A stretch of 64,000 bases of DNA from Affinundibacterium nitidum (GTDB taxonomy: Bacteria > Pseudomonadota > Gammaproteobacteria > Burkholderiales > Burkholderiaceae_D): assembly GCF_014284155.1 (NCBI RefSeq), contig NZ_JACOFZ010000010.1, positions 50,689-114,688 on the forward strand, given 5' to 3'. The notes beneath the pieces are model-generated. The model was given only the letters and a program-made list of their open reading frames with translations, was not told the DNA's origin and ran no database searches. The position numbers were made by a program, and so were the translations under genes. Positions 38,770-47,285 of the stretch are shown one piece after another (the first letter of the stretch is position 1; the number at the start of each line of letters is the position of its first letter).

Positions 38770-41274
38770 ATGCTGATTGAAAATCCAACACAATGGGTGG
38801 GAAAAGTTATCGAAGAATATGAGTTGAAATCGATACTTGGGAACGGAAAAATTGGATACGTCTTTCTGGCGGAACATAAAGTGCTCGCGGAAGCCAAGAG
38901 GGCATGCAAAATTATTCGGAGTGATCAACTCAAAACAGGGTGGGAACTTGAAATACAAAAAGTGAAAGCGTTATCAAGTGTTCCGCAAATCGTTGACATT
39001 CAATCTTGGGGTGAAATTCTCGATGAAAAAGGTGATTCCTTCACTTATATTAACTACCAATACATTGATGGCGAAAACTTAACTCAATACCTTAGTCGAG
39101 AGAAAAACCTTTCAATCACTTTTTTGCAGGCGTTAGGTGAGGCACTCATTTATGCAAAACACGCATGTGATGCAATGGATTTGAAGCATGGTGATTTACA
39201 TGAAGGTAACATCTTAATTTCAAAACCAGACCCGAGGCTTCCAGATAATCCAATTCGAATCTATGTCACAGATTTTGGTTGTGGTGGTTCACGCAATCAG
39301 CTCGATCCAAAACCAGACTCGCAGCAAGTTAGTTCGATCATGTGTCGGTTGCTTAAAAGCGTTAGAATCGATCAGCTTGAGGCAACCGAGCGATCAATTA
39401 GAGAGAAACTTATTATTTTTTTTGGTAAGGAATTCACGGATTCTTATCGAATGAATGTTTCAAATAATATCGAATCTACAAACCTAAATTTATGGTCTCT
39501 ATATAAAAAAAGAATAAGTGAAGCCCAAGTAGATGCCGCAAATGCCGGCCGAGGTAGGAGTGAAATTAACGTTGATGACTATTTAAATGCAGAGGCATTA
39601 GGATATCGACAGGATGAATGGCAGAACCTATTTGTGCCAGAAATACTCGGCGCGAGTGCTTTTACAAGTAGGAACGTCACCGTAATCACTGGTGCTCGAG
39701 GATGCGGTAAAACGATGGCGTTCCGAAGGATGACACTCTTCCTCGATGAGTTAATTGGCGAATCCTCGGGTGTACAAGGTGCCGATGGTGTTCTCGGATT
39801 TTATTTGAATTGTCGCGATATAGTTGAGGCTTTCCCATACATTCCTTCGAAATTACATGACGGGCAACGCCGCCAACTGATTCATTACTTTCATTTATGT
39901 TGGCTACATGAAATTTTCCGTGCCTTTGGACAAAGAAATATACGTGAGTCGCTGAGTTACGAATGGGTTTATAACTGGCTGGAAAAGAAATTTGGAAATG
40001 AGTTTGAGCGACCATTGCTTACAGGGGTAGAACCTCTGACATTTCTCTCCAATTTTCTTGGAAACCAAAAAGAAAAATGTCGCTTAAGTCAAAGTAAGAA
40101 ACTAGATCATTGGAACTTAGACCAAATCGATCTTTTAGATGAGCTTTATGCTGTTGCGTCTGAAAATATTCACTGGATTCAAGGCAAGCCATTTTTCTTC
40201 TTTCTGGATGACTATACCATTCCCCTGTTGAATGTTGCGTTACAAGGCACATTAAATCCAATCATCTTTAAGCGGAGAGCAAATCTTTTTTTCAAAATTT
40301 CAACGGAGGCCTCAAATAGTTTCTTGCGAATGAATGGAAAAAAGGCGCTTGAAGTTACACACGATTTTGATTTGATCGATCTCGCGAACGAGACATTGCA
40401 TATTGAATACGAGGAGCGAGCAGATTTATTAAACTCCATCTTTAGACGTCGAATAAAGCGAATTGAAGAATTCCGAGAGTTAAGCTTAGGGCTTGACGAA
40501 ATATTGGGAATAAGTGATTGGTCCTTCAATGAGCAAGCACGAAGGTTGCGTAGTTCAAAAGGGTCTAGTTCCAAAGCAATTTACTATGGATCAAAGGCTT
40601 TCATTAGTATGTGGTCGAGTGATGTTCGTAGTATGGTTCAATTGTTCAATGAGCTTGTTCGATCGCTAAAGGTTAAAGACGTTAGTTTACTGCCAATATC
40701 TCCAATAGATCAACAAAGCAGATATTCTGATTCTGGTGGAGAATTCTTAAACTTAACGGAAACAATTAAGGATACCGGTTTCTGGGATGAAGACGTTAAT
40801 CGCGGAACAACCTCAAAGAATTTTGGTACAAAGTTAAAGGACATCGTTCAGGCATTTATTGCAATTTGTCGGTGGGAATTAATTGAGCAACCGTTGATTC
40901 AAAATCAAGACAGAGAAAATCCAAAACAAGCTTTTCGGATTGAGATAATTGATGCGTTAGAATTAACAGAAAAAACGCAGCTTTATTACAACGGACTATT
41001 GCGATGGCATGTATTCCTCCCCGATTGGCGAGGCAGGAGTGTGCGTGGCGTTATGACCCCTCGTATTTTCTTAAATCAAAGATTGATACCGTTTGCGAGG
41101 ATTTCGTTTAGTAAGAAAGACAGTATTTCCTTGAGCAATAAAGAATTTCAACAGCTATTGAATGAACCAAAGAAATTTGAGCGATACTGGAAAGAAAAAA
41201 GGCGAAATCTAACAAAAGTGAAAGTGCCCCCTGAATCTGGTCAAGCGGACCTTGGATTCGATAAAATGGAATAA
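38770..41274 (+). CDS. Protein kinase fused to a P-loop ATPase (possible ORC/CDC6- or STAND-like)
   Basis: An 834-residue two-domain protein. Residues 15-250 are a eukaryotic-like protein kinase with all key residues: glycine loop G24-N-G-K-I-G29, K47 in ACKII, H140-G-D-L-H-E-G-N147 and D168-F-G170. Residues 270-560 are a P-loop ATPase: Walker A G308-ARGCGK-T315 and Walker B FFLDD481, followed by FFKISTEAS, which could be a sensor 1 strand. The remaining part (560-834) is helical with no recognised motif. There are no membrane segments. It is AT-rich, and it is placed between the methyltransferase and the duplicated Rossmann-like gene, with TAATAATG at both junctions. The architecture suggests a signal-controlled switch in a defence system; the substrate is unknown. 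Confidence 0.75.
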   Translation: MLIENPTQWVGKVIEEYELKSILGNGKIGYVFLAEHKVLAEAKRACKIIRSDQLKTGWELEIQKVKALSSVPQIVDIQSWGEILDEKGDSFTYINYQYIDGENLTQYLSREKNLSITFLQALGEALIYAKHACDAMDLKHGDLHEGNILISKPDPRLPDNPIRIYVTDFGCGGSRNQLDPKPDSQQVSSIMCRLLKSVRIDQLEATERSIREKLIIFFGKEFTDSYRMNVSNNIESTNLNLWSLYKKRISEAQVDAANAGRGRSEINVDDYLNAEALGYRQDEWQNLFVPEILGASAFTSRNVTVITGARGCGKTMAFRRMTLFLDELIGESSGVQGADGVLGFYLNCRDIVEAFPYIPSKLHDGQRRQLIHYFHLCWLHEIFRAFGQRNIRESLSYEWVYNWLEKKFGNEFERPLLTGVEPLTFLSNFLGNQKEKCRLSQSKKLDHWNLDQIDLLDELYAVASENIHWIQGKPFFFFLDDYTIPLLNVALQGTLNPIIFKRRANLFFKISTEASNSFLRMNGKKALEVTHDFDLIDLANETLHIEYEERADLLNSIFRRRIKRIEEFRELSLGLDEILGISDWSFNEQARRLRSSKGSSSKAIYYGSKAFISMWSSDVRSMVQLFNELVRSLKVKDVSLLPISPIDQQSRYSDSGGEFLNLTETIKDTGFWDEDVNRGTTSKNFGTKLKDIVQAFIAICRWELIEQPLIQNQDRENPKQAFRIEIIDALELTEKTQLYYNGLLRWHVFLPDWRGRSVRGVMTPRIFLNQRLIPFARISFSKKDSISLSNKEFQQLLNEPKKFERYWKEKRRNLTKVKVPPESGQADLGFDKME

Positions 41275-41276
41275 TA

Positions 41277-42332
41277 ATGACTCTACGAAACTTGGAACCT
41301 ATCTCGTCAACCCTCTTAAATTGCCAAAACAGTGCCTTCATTTTCGCGATGGGTTTTGAAGATAGAGCCCTAGCTATTCCAAAAGAGATTTGCGCTTCCG
41401 CGGACATCACCCAACTAATTGCGATTCGATATTCACAAGCGAAGGGGAAGAATAGGGAATCCGAAGTAAAGCAAATGTTCGATTCGCATCACAAGGACCT
41501 TTCGGTTTTACCGTATTCATCTAAATCCGCTCATGAATTTGAATATAAGATTAAGGGAATCTGTAGAAAATCTTTGGCGAATTTTTCCGAAATAATTGTC
41601 GACATTTCTGCGATGTCGAAAATGTTAATCTTAGTACTTATCGTTGTACTTTTAAAAGAGAGGAAAAATATTAGAATTGTTTTTTCGGAAGCAGAAACGT
41701 ATGCGCCAACAAATGTAGAGTTCAATAAGGTTTTTCAAAGATCAGGGTCGCTTTTAGCAACTTTTGCAGGGCAACCAACTTTAGGAATTTCAACGATTTT
41801 GCGTTCAACGTGTTTAAGTAGCTCACGAATGCAGGGACAACCTGTTTGCGCCGTTGCCTTCACATCTTTCAACGAAGAATTAATTCGCCATAGCATCGGT
41901 ACACTAAATCCGCATCGCTTAGTTTTGATCAATGGAGTTCCTCCTTCAACAGAATCACACTGGCGAGCGTTGGCAACACAACGAATTCACAAGAAACTAA
42001 TTGAGGAGTTTTCAGAAGACAATCCAATAAATCCCGAGAGTCAATTATTGGTCCGATCGACGTCGACATTAGACTATCAAGACACTTTGAAAACACTCAT
42101 TGAGATTCGCAGCAAATTTAATATTTATGAGCGTCTGATATATTTCGCAACCGGCTCAAAAATGCAAACCGTTGCGTTGTCATTGTTAAAAGCTGCTTTT
42201 GATGATGTCCATATTGAATATCCGACACCTGATAGTTATTTTTTTAATGAATACTCAAAAGGAATAGGAAAACAGTGGCAGTTGCTGATCGATGCAAACA
42301 CCGTGATTGATCTTCAAAAAATGGAAGCTTAG
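41277..42332 (+). CDS. Tandem Rossmann-like protein with duplicated S-K-M motif (unknown function)
   Basis: A 351-residue protein that I do not recognise as a named family. It consists of two similar halves. The first has AMGFEDRAL (25-32), then IIVDISAMSKMLILVLIVVL with S114-K115-M116, then IRIVFSEAETYAP. The second has VAFTSFNEELI, then LIYFATGSKMQTVALSLL with S294-K295-M296, then VHIEYPTPDSYF. In each half a hydrophobic strand leads to SKM, a hydrophobic helix and a strand ending with a tyrosine. This layout recalls CARF/SAVED-type ligand-binding domains, which have TGGTK at a similar place, but the match is by eye only. It is the last gene of the operon and might be the sensor or effector. 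Confidence 0.65.
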   Translation: MTLRNLEPISSTLLNCQNSAFIFAMGFEDRALAIPKEICASADITQLIAIRYSQAKGKNRESEVKQMFDSHHKDLSVLPYSSKSAHEFEYKIKGICRKSLANFSEIIVDISAMSKMLILVLIVVLLKERKNIRIVFSEAETYAPTNVEFNKVFQRSGSLLATFAGQPTLGISTILRSTCLSSSRMQGQPVCAVAFTSFNEELIRHSIGTLNPHRLVLINGVPPSTESHWRALATQRIHKKLIEEFSEDNPINPESQLLVRSTSTLDYQDTLKTLIEIRSKFNIYERLIYFATGSKMQTVALSLLKAAFDDVHIEYPTPDSYFFNEYSKGIGKQWQLLIDANTVIDLQKMEA

Positions 42333-42383
42333 AGACTCTGCTCAATTAGAATAGAACTGGAAAAAATTGGTTGCAATGGATCT

Positions 42384-42407
42384 ACCTCAAATGAGGTGAT
42401 TATTTTG
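42384..42407. terminator. Weak hairpin between convergent island operons
   Basis: ACCTC-AAAT-GAGGT (42384-42397) is followed by GATTATTTT. It lies between the two convergent island operons and may serve as a weak terminator for the rightward one. Confidence 0.35.
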
Positions 42408-42414
42408 GCCTAAT

Positions 42415-44394
42415 TTACTCCAAAACTGTAGATAAAGACCATACACCGCAATTCAGCAAGTACGTAAAGTTCTCGCCCAAGAAATTTGGTAATCTCGTGT
42501 TATCTTCTGCATCACCAAGCGGCACAAAAATCACCATCCCCTGCCGGGCTCGAGTTAACAAAACCCGATAAGCATTTTCAAGATACCGCTGTTGTTCCTC
42601 TTGCTGCCGCCGTTTCCACGTCGTTCCAGTGAACCGCCAATGCTCGAATTGACCATTGACGTAACGATAGTCTGCATCCCAGGCCACCAAACACCAATCG
42701 AGTTCAAGACCTTGGATATCGAATTCAGTCGCAACATCTTCGAGGTAATGGCATGAACGCACATCGTCCTGCTCATTCAAAAACCAATCTGCTGCAGACA
42801 GTCGATTTTTTACAAAGATACCCTCTGGTTTGAGACGTACTGCGCCAGAGGATGCAATTACTCCTTTTGTTTCATTGGCTCGTGCACGCTCTTTGATCCA
42901 CGCTTTTGCGGCTTGTAAATCGCGAGTGACGACGATGGGGAATTTGTCTTTAAAAGTCTGATAAATCTCCGCCGCGGCCTGTGGATTGTTGTGGATGATG
43001 TGATGCACCATGTGCGACAGTTTCTCTGCGCGGAATGAGCGCATCGATGTGGCTAGGTGCAAACTTGGTTCTGCTTTTGCATTGGCGACAGCATCAAATT
43101 TCACATCACGACCTGCGTATTCAATCTGCGTCAGCTTATCCGAGTAAAAAACATCCCAATGCTTAAAGTGTTGAGCGAGTGCGTCTGCCCAACCTTGTAA
43201 GCCTGCTTCACCCGTGTTGATTTCTTGTCCGCCACCAATCAACGCAATGATCACGCACCAGTCTTGATGCCTATCCATGACACTGATCAGGAATTCAGGT
43301 TCTGATTGTGCGAAGTCTTTTTGACCGCGCTTGGTCGTCATGAATTTAGATGTGTTTTCTTGATCCCAAGCGCGTTGTGCCTCGTCAAAGATCACGACAT
43401 GTTCAACAGGCGCGGACTTATCCTTAATGTATTCGTCTCTGAATTTGTGGATATTTTGTATCGACGCAGAGGCGGCTCGCAATGCGCTTGCTTTGTTCTT
43501 GTGCGCGTTCCTTTTGACTGAATCGCGCGCCAGTGCTTCCGTTAAAACTTCGACCAATGGGCCATTACCGGATAAGAAAACCGCTTGTTCTTCTTTTTCG
43601 ATTCCTGCGTCAGTTGCAATATTGAGGCCTACCAAGGTCTTGCCTGCCCCTGGTACTCCGGTCACGAAGCATATCGTTTTTCGCTGATGTAATCGGGCGT
43701 TGTGAATGATGTCTTCCAAGGTCTTTGAAGTTAGATGCAAGTTCTGTGCGCCTGCGTCGTTTCGCGCAATGTCGTTCACATCGTGATTGGCATAGAGCGC
43801 TTGTGCAGCTTCGATGATGGTGGGTGTTGGCTTATAGGACGCATACAGCCATTCGCCTACATTGATCGTCGGCGGATTCTCGATTTGGCGAACACATTGC
43901 TCAATCATGGCTAAAACGTTTTCTTGATTGGCGCGTAGCGGCTCAAAGACCAAGTCTGCGCCGCATGTGATCGGATCATGTTTTGACTTGGCATTTGTTG
44001 CGATCAGCATCGGTACTATGCATTTGTCGTGGCTTCCCTCATGAAAATGATGAAGGTCGAGTGCGTATCCGTGCGCTTGGCGGAGGTCACTAGCGTGGTA
44101 GTCTTTGGCGCCAACCTTAAACTCGAGCACAAATAAAATGTCTTTGTAGATCAAGACTACGTCGGCACGCTTACCCATGCGTGGTATCAGAACTTCAAAT
44201 AGTAGAAAACCTTCTGTGAGACCTGCCAAACATTTTTGAAGTAAATTGATTTGACTCAGCCATGCACCGGTCTGTTCATGATTGATTTCTTGTGAATGAC
44301 GTTGCGTGATTTTGCCGATGATGGCGTCCGGCGACTCGCGCAAGAAATCTGGCACTTCAGCATTGTAGAATGATCTGCTCGACATACTTCTCAC
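42415..44394 (-). CDS. PD-(D/E)XK-like domain fused to DUF2075 helicase-like ATPase
   Basis: A 659-residue protein. The N-terminal part holds a nuclease-like core: E67, D78 in KRADVVLI, and E91-F-K93 in VLEFKVG, the PD-(D/E)XK order. A DUF2075 (SF1-like) ATPase follows: Walker A FVTGVPGAGKT with K252, Walker B IFDEAQRAWD, a late QGLELDWCLVAWD and the motif-VI-like YRVLLTRARQGM near the end. Such proteins are common in defence islands and resemble restriction subunits. The GTG at 44394 overlaps the stop of the controller gene (GTGA); an ATG at 44385 is an alternative start. It probably acts on foreign DNA or RNA, with expression set by the controller. Confidence 0.82.
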   Translation of the reverse strand: MRSMSSRSFYNAEVPDFLRESPDAIIGKITQRHSQEINHEQTGAWLSQINLLQKCLAGLTEGFLLFEVLIPRMGKRADVVLIYKDILFVLEFKVGAKDYHASDLRQAHGYALDLHHFHEGSHDKCIVPMLIATNAKSKHDPITCGADLVFEPLRANQENVLAMIEQCVRQIENPPTINVGEWLYASYKPTPTIIEAAQALYANHDVNDIARNDAGAQNLHLTSKTLEDIIHNARLHQRKTICFVTGVPGAGKTLVGLNIATDAGIEKEEQAVFLSGNGPLVEVLTEALARDSVKRNAHKNKASALRAASASIQNIHKFRDEYIKDKSAPVEHVVIFDEAQRAWDQENTSKFMTTKRGQKDFAQSEPEFLISVMDRHQDWCVIIALIGGGQEINTGEAGLQGWADALAQHFKHWDVFYSDKLTQIEYAGRDVKFDAVANAKAEPSLHLATSMRSFRAEKLSHMVHHIIHNNPQAAAEIYQTFKDKFPIVVTRDLQAAKAWIKERARANETKGVIASSGAVRLKPEGIFVKNRLSAADWFLNEQDDVRSCHYLEDVATEFDIQGLELDWCLVAWDADYRYVNGQFEHWRFTGTTWKRRQQEEQQRYLENAYRVLLTRARQGMVIFVPLGDAEDNTRLPNFLGENFTYLLNCGVWSLSTVLE

Positions 44395-44606
44395 TCGCTC
44401 TCGAAAAGCGCAGAAGCTGGTACATCAAGTGCACGCGCTAAGCGGAAGATATTCGAAAGGCTGACATTACGTACACCACGCTCAATGCCGCTGATGTAAG
44501 TGCGGTCGAGTTCCGCGATTAGGCCCAGTTGTTCTTGGCTGAGTCCTTGAGCCAACCTCAATTCCTTGAGATGCTGTCCAAACGCGAGAAGATCTTTGTC
44601 CGCCAT
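44391..44606 (-). CDS. C-protein-like XRE controller regulator
   Basis: A 71-residue helix-turn-helix protein. The HTH spans about 12-66: LKELRLAQGLSQEQLGLIAELDRTYISGIERG, then VRNVSLSNIFRLARALDV. The DRTYISGIER turn and size match controller (C) proteins of restriction-modification systems, which bind GACT-N-AGTC boxes and first activate and then repress their own operon. Such boxes lie 50-75 bases upstream. It overlaps the DUF2075 gene by four bases, in the position of C before R. An ordinary XRE repressor is the main alternative. Confidence 0.85.
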   Translation of the reverse strand: MADKDLLAFGQHLKELRLAQGLSQEQLGLIAELDRTYISGIERGVRNVSLSNIFRLARALDVPASALFESE

Positions 44607-44652
44607 GCGTGCCTCGTGAAAGCGATTGAAGAATCGCCAATCATGGTGGAGT

Positions 44653-44683
44653 GTGACTTATAGGTCTACGGACTATGAGTCAC
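44653..44683 (-). promoter_or_regulatory. Controller-protein operator (paired C-boxes)
   Basis: GTGACTTATAG (44653-44663) and CTATGAGTCAC (44673-44683) form an inverted repeat with 10 of 11 positions paired across a 9-base spacer. Inside it are two C-box-like half pairs, GACTTATAGGTC (44655-44666) and GACTATGAGTC (44671-44681), the second a precise GACT-NNN-AGTC. It lies 47 bases upstream of the controller ATG on its strand. This arrangement is what C-proteins of restriction-modification systems use for delayed expression. Confidence 0.72.
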
Positions 44684-44818
44684 ATATTTAAGAACACAAA
44701 TGAATTCTTGACTTAGTCTTTGACGACAAAGAAACTACCAGCAGATTGAAATCTCCACATCAAGCGAGTGTGGGACACTTCCCTAATCGCGCAGAACGAT
44801 TAAACAGCGAGGCAACAA

Positions 44819-45217
44819 TTGATTTCTCACGTCTTCATCGGCATCACCGACCACACGCGTGCTCATGCTTTCTATTCAGCGATCATGGATGAGCTGGGTT
44901 ATGTTCTGAAATTTTCTTATCCAGAGCGATCATGGTCTGGTTGGGTGGAGCAAGGGGTGGCGCGGCCTATCGTTTGTATTGGTCAGCCGTTTAATGGCGA
45001 GCCCATGAGCGTTGGTAATGGGCAGATGCTGGCCTTGCTGGCGAAGAGTCGTAAGATCGTCGATGCCACTTACGCGAAAGCGATTGAACTCGGTGCTAGT
45101 TGTGAAGGGCCGCCTGGTCTGCGGCCGCACTACCATCCTAACTATTACGGTGCCTACTTTCGCGATTTGGATGGCAACAAGATTTGTATTTGCTGCCATG
45201 AGAGCGAAGGCATTTAG
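44819..45217 (+). CDS. VOC-family (glyoxalase-fold) protein
   Basis: A 132-residue glyoxalase-superfamily protein. It begins ISHVFIGITDHTRAHAFY and ends with the metal-site strand YFRDLDGNKICICCHE. A TTG at 44819 is used because no ATG fits; a purine-rich GCGAGG is 8 bases upstream, and the family typically starts MISHVFIG. It is monocistronic, with unknown substrate. It marks the return to chromosome-like composition right of the island. Confidence 0.78.
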   Translation: MISHVFIGITDHTRAHAFYSAIMDELGYVLKFSYPERSWSGWVEQGVARPIVCIGQPFNGEPMSVGNGQMLALLAKSRKIVDATYAKAIELGASCEGPPGLRPHYHPNYYGAYFRDLDGNKICICCHESEGI

Positions 45218-45253
45218 GTTTTAAATACGCCATGCATTTCATGCTGCTTGTAC

Positions 45254-46108
45254 TTAATTTTTTGCAGGTTCTTTGAACAACCACAACACCGCCTGTTCAA
45301 AATCTTCGCGCCAAAATTTTTCATTATGTTCAGCACCCGCGACAATTTTGAGACTGAGGTTTTCGCCTGGGTGGCCGACTTTGATCAATTCCTCATACGA
45401 TTTCTTGGCGTCGGCCACTTGTGAGCCGCCCTCTTTTTCTCCTGAGGCGATGTAAAGGCGCGCGTCTCTGGCGGCTGGTTGGCGAGCGATAAAGTCTAGC
45501 GATTGCTTCGATATCCAATAGGAAGGCGAATAGATGCCTGCTTTGCTAAACACTTCGGGAAATTGGTTGATGGCATAGTGCGAAATCAAACCGCCCATGG
45601 AGCTTCCCATGATGCCGGTGTTGGCGCGGTCGGGTTTGCTGCGGTAGTGTTGGTCGATGTAAGGTTTGAGTACCTTGACGATAAATTCCACGTATTGCTT
45701 GCCCTCGGCGGGGCTGAACTCTGGGTTATCCCAAGGGTTCAGCTCGTTCATGCGCTTGCTTTCGCCATTGTCGATGCCAACCACGATCAATTCAAGTTTG
45801 CCCGATGCCGCCAAGGCGTTCATGGTTTCATCAACTCCCCATTCGCCTGCATACGAAGTTCGTACATCGAATAGGTTTTGCGCGTCGTGCATGTAGAGCA
45901 CAGGGTAAGTTTTGTCAGACTTGGCGTAGTCGGGCGGCAAGTAGATGCGAATTTGGCGTGAACGATTGAGCCCCGGCATAGCGAGTTTATCGGCCAAGAT
46001 ACTGACATTGGCTTGCGCGGTGGATTGCAGTGTTGAGTTGTCCCTCTTAGCCTCACAGGCGCTGGTCATCGCGCACAAGCTCAGCAGAAAAATCGCAATG
46101 GTTTTCAT
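45254..46108 (-). CDS. Exported alpha/beta-hydrolase of the esterase D (PF00756) family
   Basis: A 284-residue hydrolase. The N-terminal signal (IFLLSLCAMTSAC) may be a lipobox with C18. The esterase domain has VLYMHDAQNLFD, the oxyanion region VGVDNG-like IVVGIDNGESKRMNELNPW, the nucleophile elbow GIMGSSMGG and a histidine in AGAEHNEKFW. Related proteins hydrolyse acylated sugars, siderophores (Fes/IroE type) or act as mycolyl-like transferases. It stands alone on its strand. Substrate is not determined. Confidence 0.82.
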   Translation of the reverse strand: MKTIAIFLLSLCAMTSACEAKRDNSTLQSTAQANVSILADKLAMPGLNRSRQIRIYLPPDYAKSDKTYPVLYMHDAQNLFDVRTSYAGEWGVDETMNALAASGKLELIVVGIDNGESKRMNELNPWDNPEFSPAEGKQYVEFIVKVLKPYIDQHYRSKPDRANTGIMGSSMGGLISHYAINQFPEVFSKAGIYSPSYWISKQSLDFIARQPAARDARLYIASGEKEGGSQVADAKKSYEELIKVGHPGENLSLKIVAGAEHNEKFWREDFEQAVLWLFKEPAKN

Positions 46109-46569
46109 CTTGTTTGCCTTTGTTTCAATCAGGTTGGGTCGGCTGGTGCAGAATTCATGCAGGGTAAGACCATAAAACGCGTGATAAGTTTATTTACCCT
46201 GAATTTCGAGTAGACAATGAACTTTTTGGCAAGCCACATCGCTTGTAAGCGATGCTCACACTCAGCATTTCTACAACACAAAGCTATACTTTCACGCCAC
46301 TAAAACCACAAACCGCACACTCCGCGTGAAATTGCTGGACGGCATGCATGCCATTGAATATTCTTTCATTATGGCAAATTTTTGCATTTGCGCATGCTTT
46401 CCTTTTCTCTAACAAATTCTGATTTGCATTAGAAAATGAACGAATTGGCAACAGCGTGGGCAAACTATCTAAATTACGTGAATCATCACGGCAACCATTG
46501 AGCAGCGCGGCGAAGTGTCTTTAGATACAACGTCGATCGACCATCAAGAATGTAGCGAAGGAGTAGGTA
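46109..46569. other. Intergenic region between divergent esterase and DUF3334 genes
   Basis: About 460 bases without a gene. The one clear structure is the palindrome CATCGCTT-GT-AAGCGATG at 46237-46254, which could be an operator or a small hairpin. The right half is AT-rich and presumably carries the promoter of the DUF3334 gene, but I see no convincing -35/-10 pair. Confidence 0.5.
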
Positions 46570-47265
46570 ATGAGCGCGGACGATAAAACCATTGTTTACG
46601 GCACGGAAGACCTCTTAACCAGCTTATGTCATTCGGTGACGCGTGTCTTGAATGTGGCGACGCAGACCAAAATTCACTACTCGGCAATGGTGCAGCGTAT
46701 TACCAAAATTGGTTTGAAACCGGATATCGGTTGCTTCGTCTTGTTTGATGGTGGTTTCTCTGGCTTGGTGGTATTGAATTTTTCTTCCGCCGCAGCGATG
46801 GAGATTTATGCCAAATACATGCTGAGCATGGGCATGCCAGAATCTGAACTGGCCGGGTCCTTTACTTCAGATGAGGTGTCGAATATCTTGGGCGAATTGA
46901 TGAATCAAATCGTTGGTGACTTCACAGGCAAAGTTCGCCGCGAATTACAAACCAATATCACCCAAAATCAACCGAAGATGTTGGTCTTGACCAAGCAGGT
47001 GATGCTGAGTGTGGATACCCCGCTCGACCGCCCCGAAATTCGTCGCGTATCTTTCTTCACCGAGAACAACAACATCTTCTATCTCGAACTCGCGATCGAT
47101 CGCACAGAGTTCATCAAATTGCATGACTTCGATGTCAGCGAAGTGCCAGACCCAGATGATCTGCTCGAATTCCAACAGGCCAACCAAGCGTCCCCAGCTC
47201 CATCCGCACCCGCAAAAGGTGGTGATGATGAGAGTGATGAGTTGTTGAAATCTTTGGGGATGTAA
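46570..47265 (+). CDS. DUF3334 protein, CheX/CheC-like
   Basis: A 231-residue soluble protein of the DUF3334 family. Residues 20-185 resemble the CheC/CheX fold: FVLFDGGFSGLVVLNFS, then SDEVSNILGELMNQIVGDFTGKVRREL, whose ExxNxxGExxN-like order recalls the phosphatase motif of CheX/CheC. The C-terminal 45 residues are a proline/alanine linker and an acidic end (ESDELLKSLGM). It may act on chemotaxis or another response-regulator pathway. AAGGAG precedes the ATG. No chemotaxis genes are adjacent. Confidence 0.75.
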   Translation: MSADDKTIVYGTEDLLTSLCHSVTRVLNVATQTKIHYSAMVQRITKIGLKPDIGCFVLFDGGFSGLVVLNFSSAAAMEIYAKYMLSMGMPESELAGSFTSDEVSNILGELMNQIVGDFTGKVRRELQTNITQNQPKMLVLTKQVMLSVDTPLDRPEIRRVSFFTENNNIFYLELAIDRTEFIKLHDFDVSEVPDPDDLLEFQQANQASPAPSAPAKGGDDESDELLKSLGM

Positions 47266-47285
47266 GTTTTCAACGGCCCAAGTCT

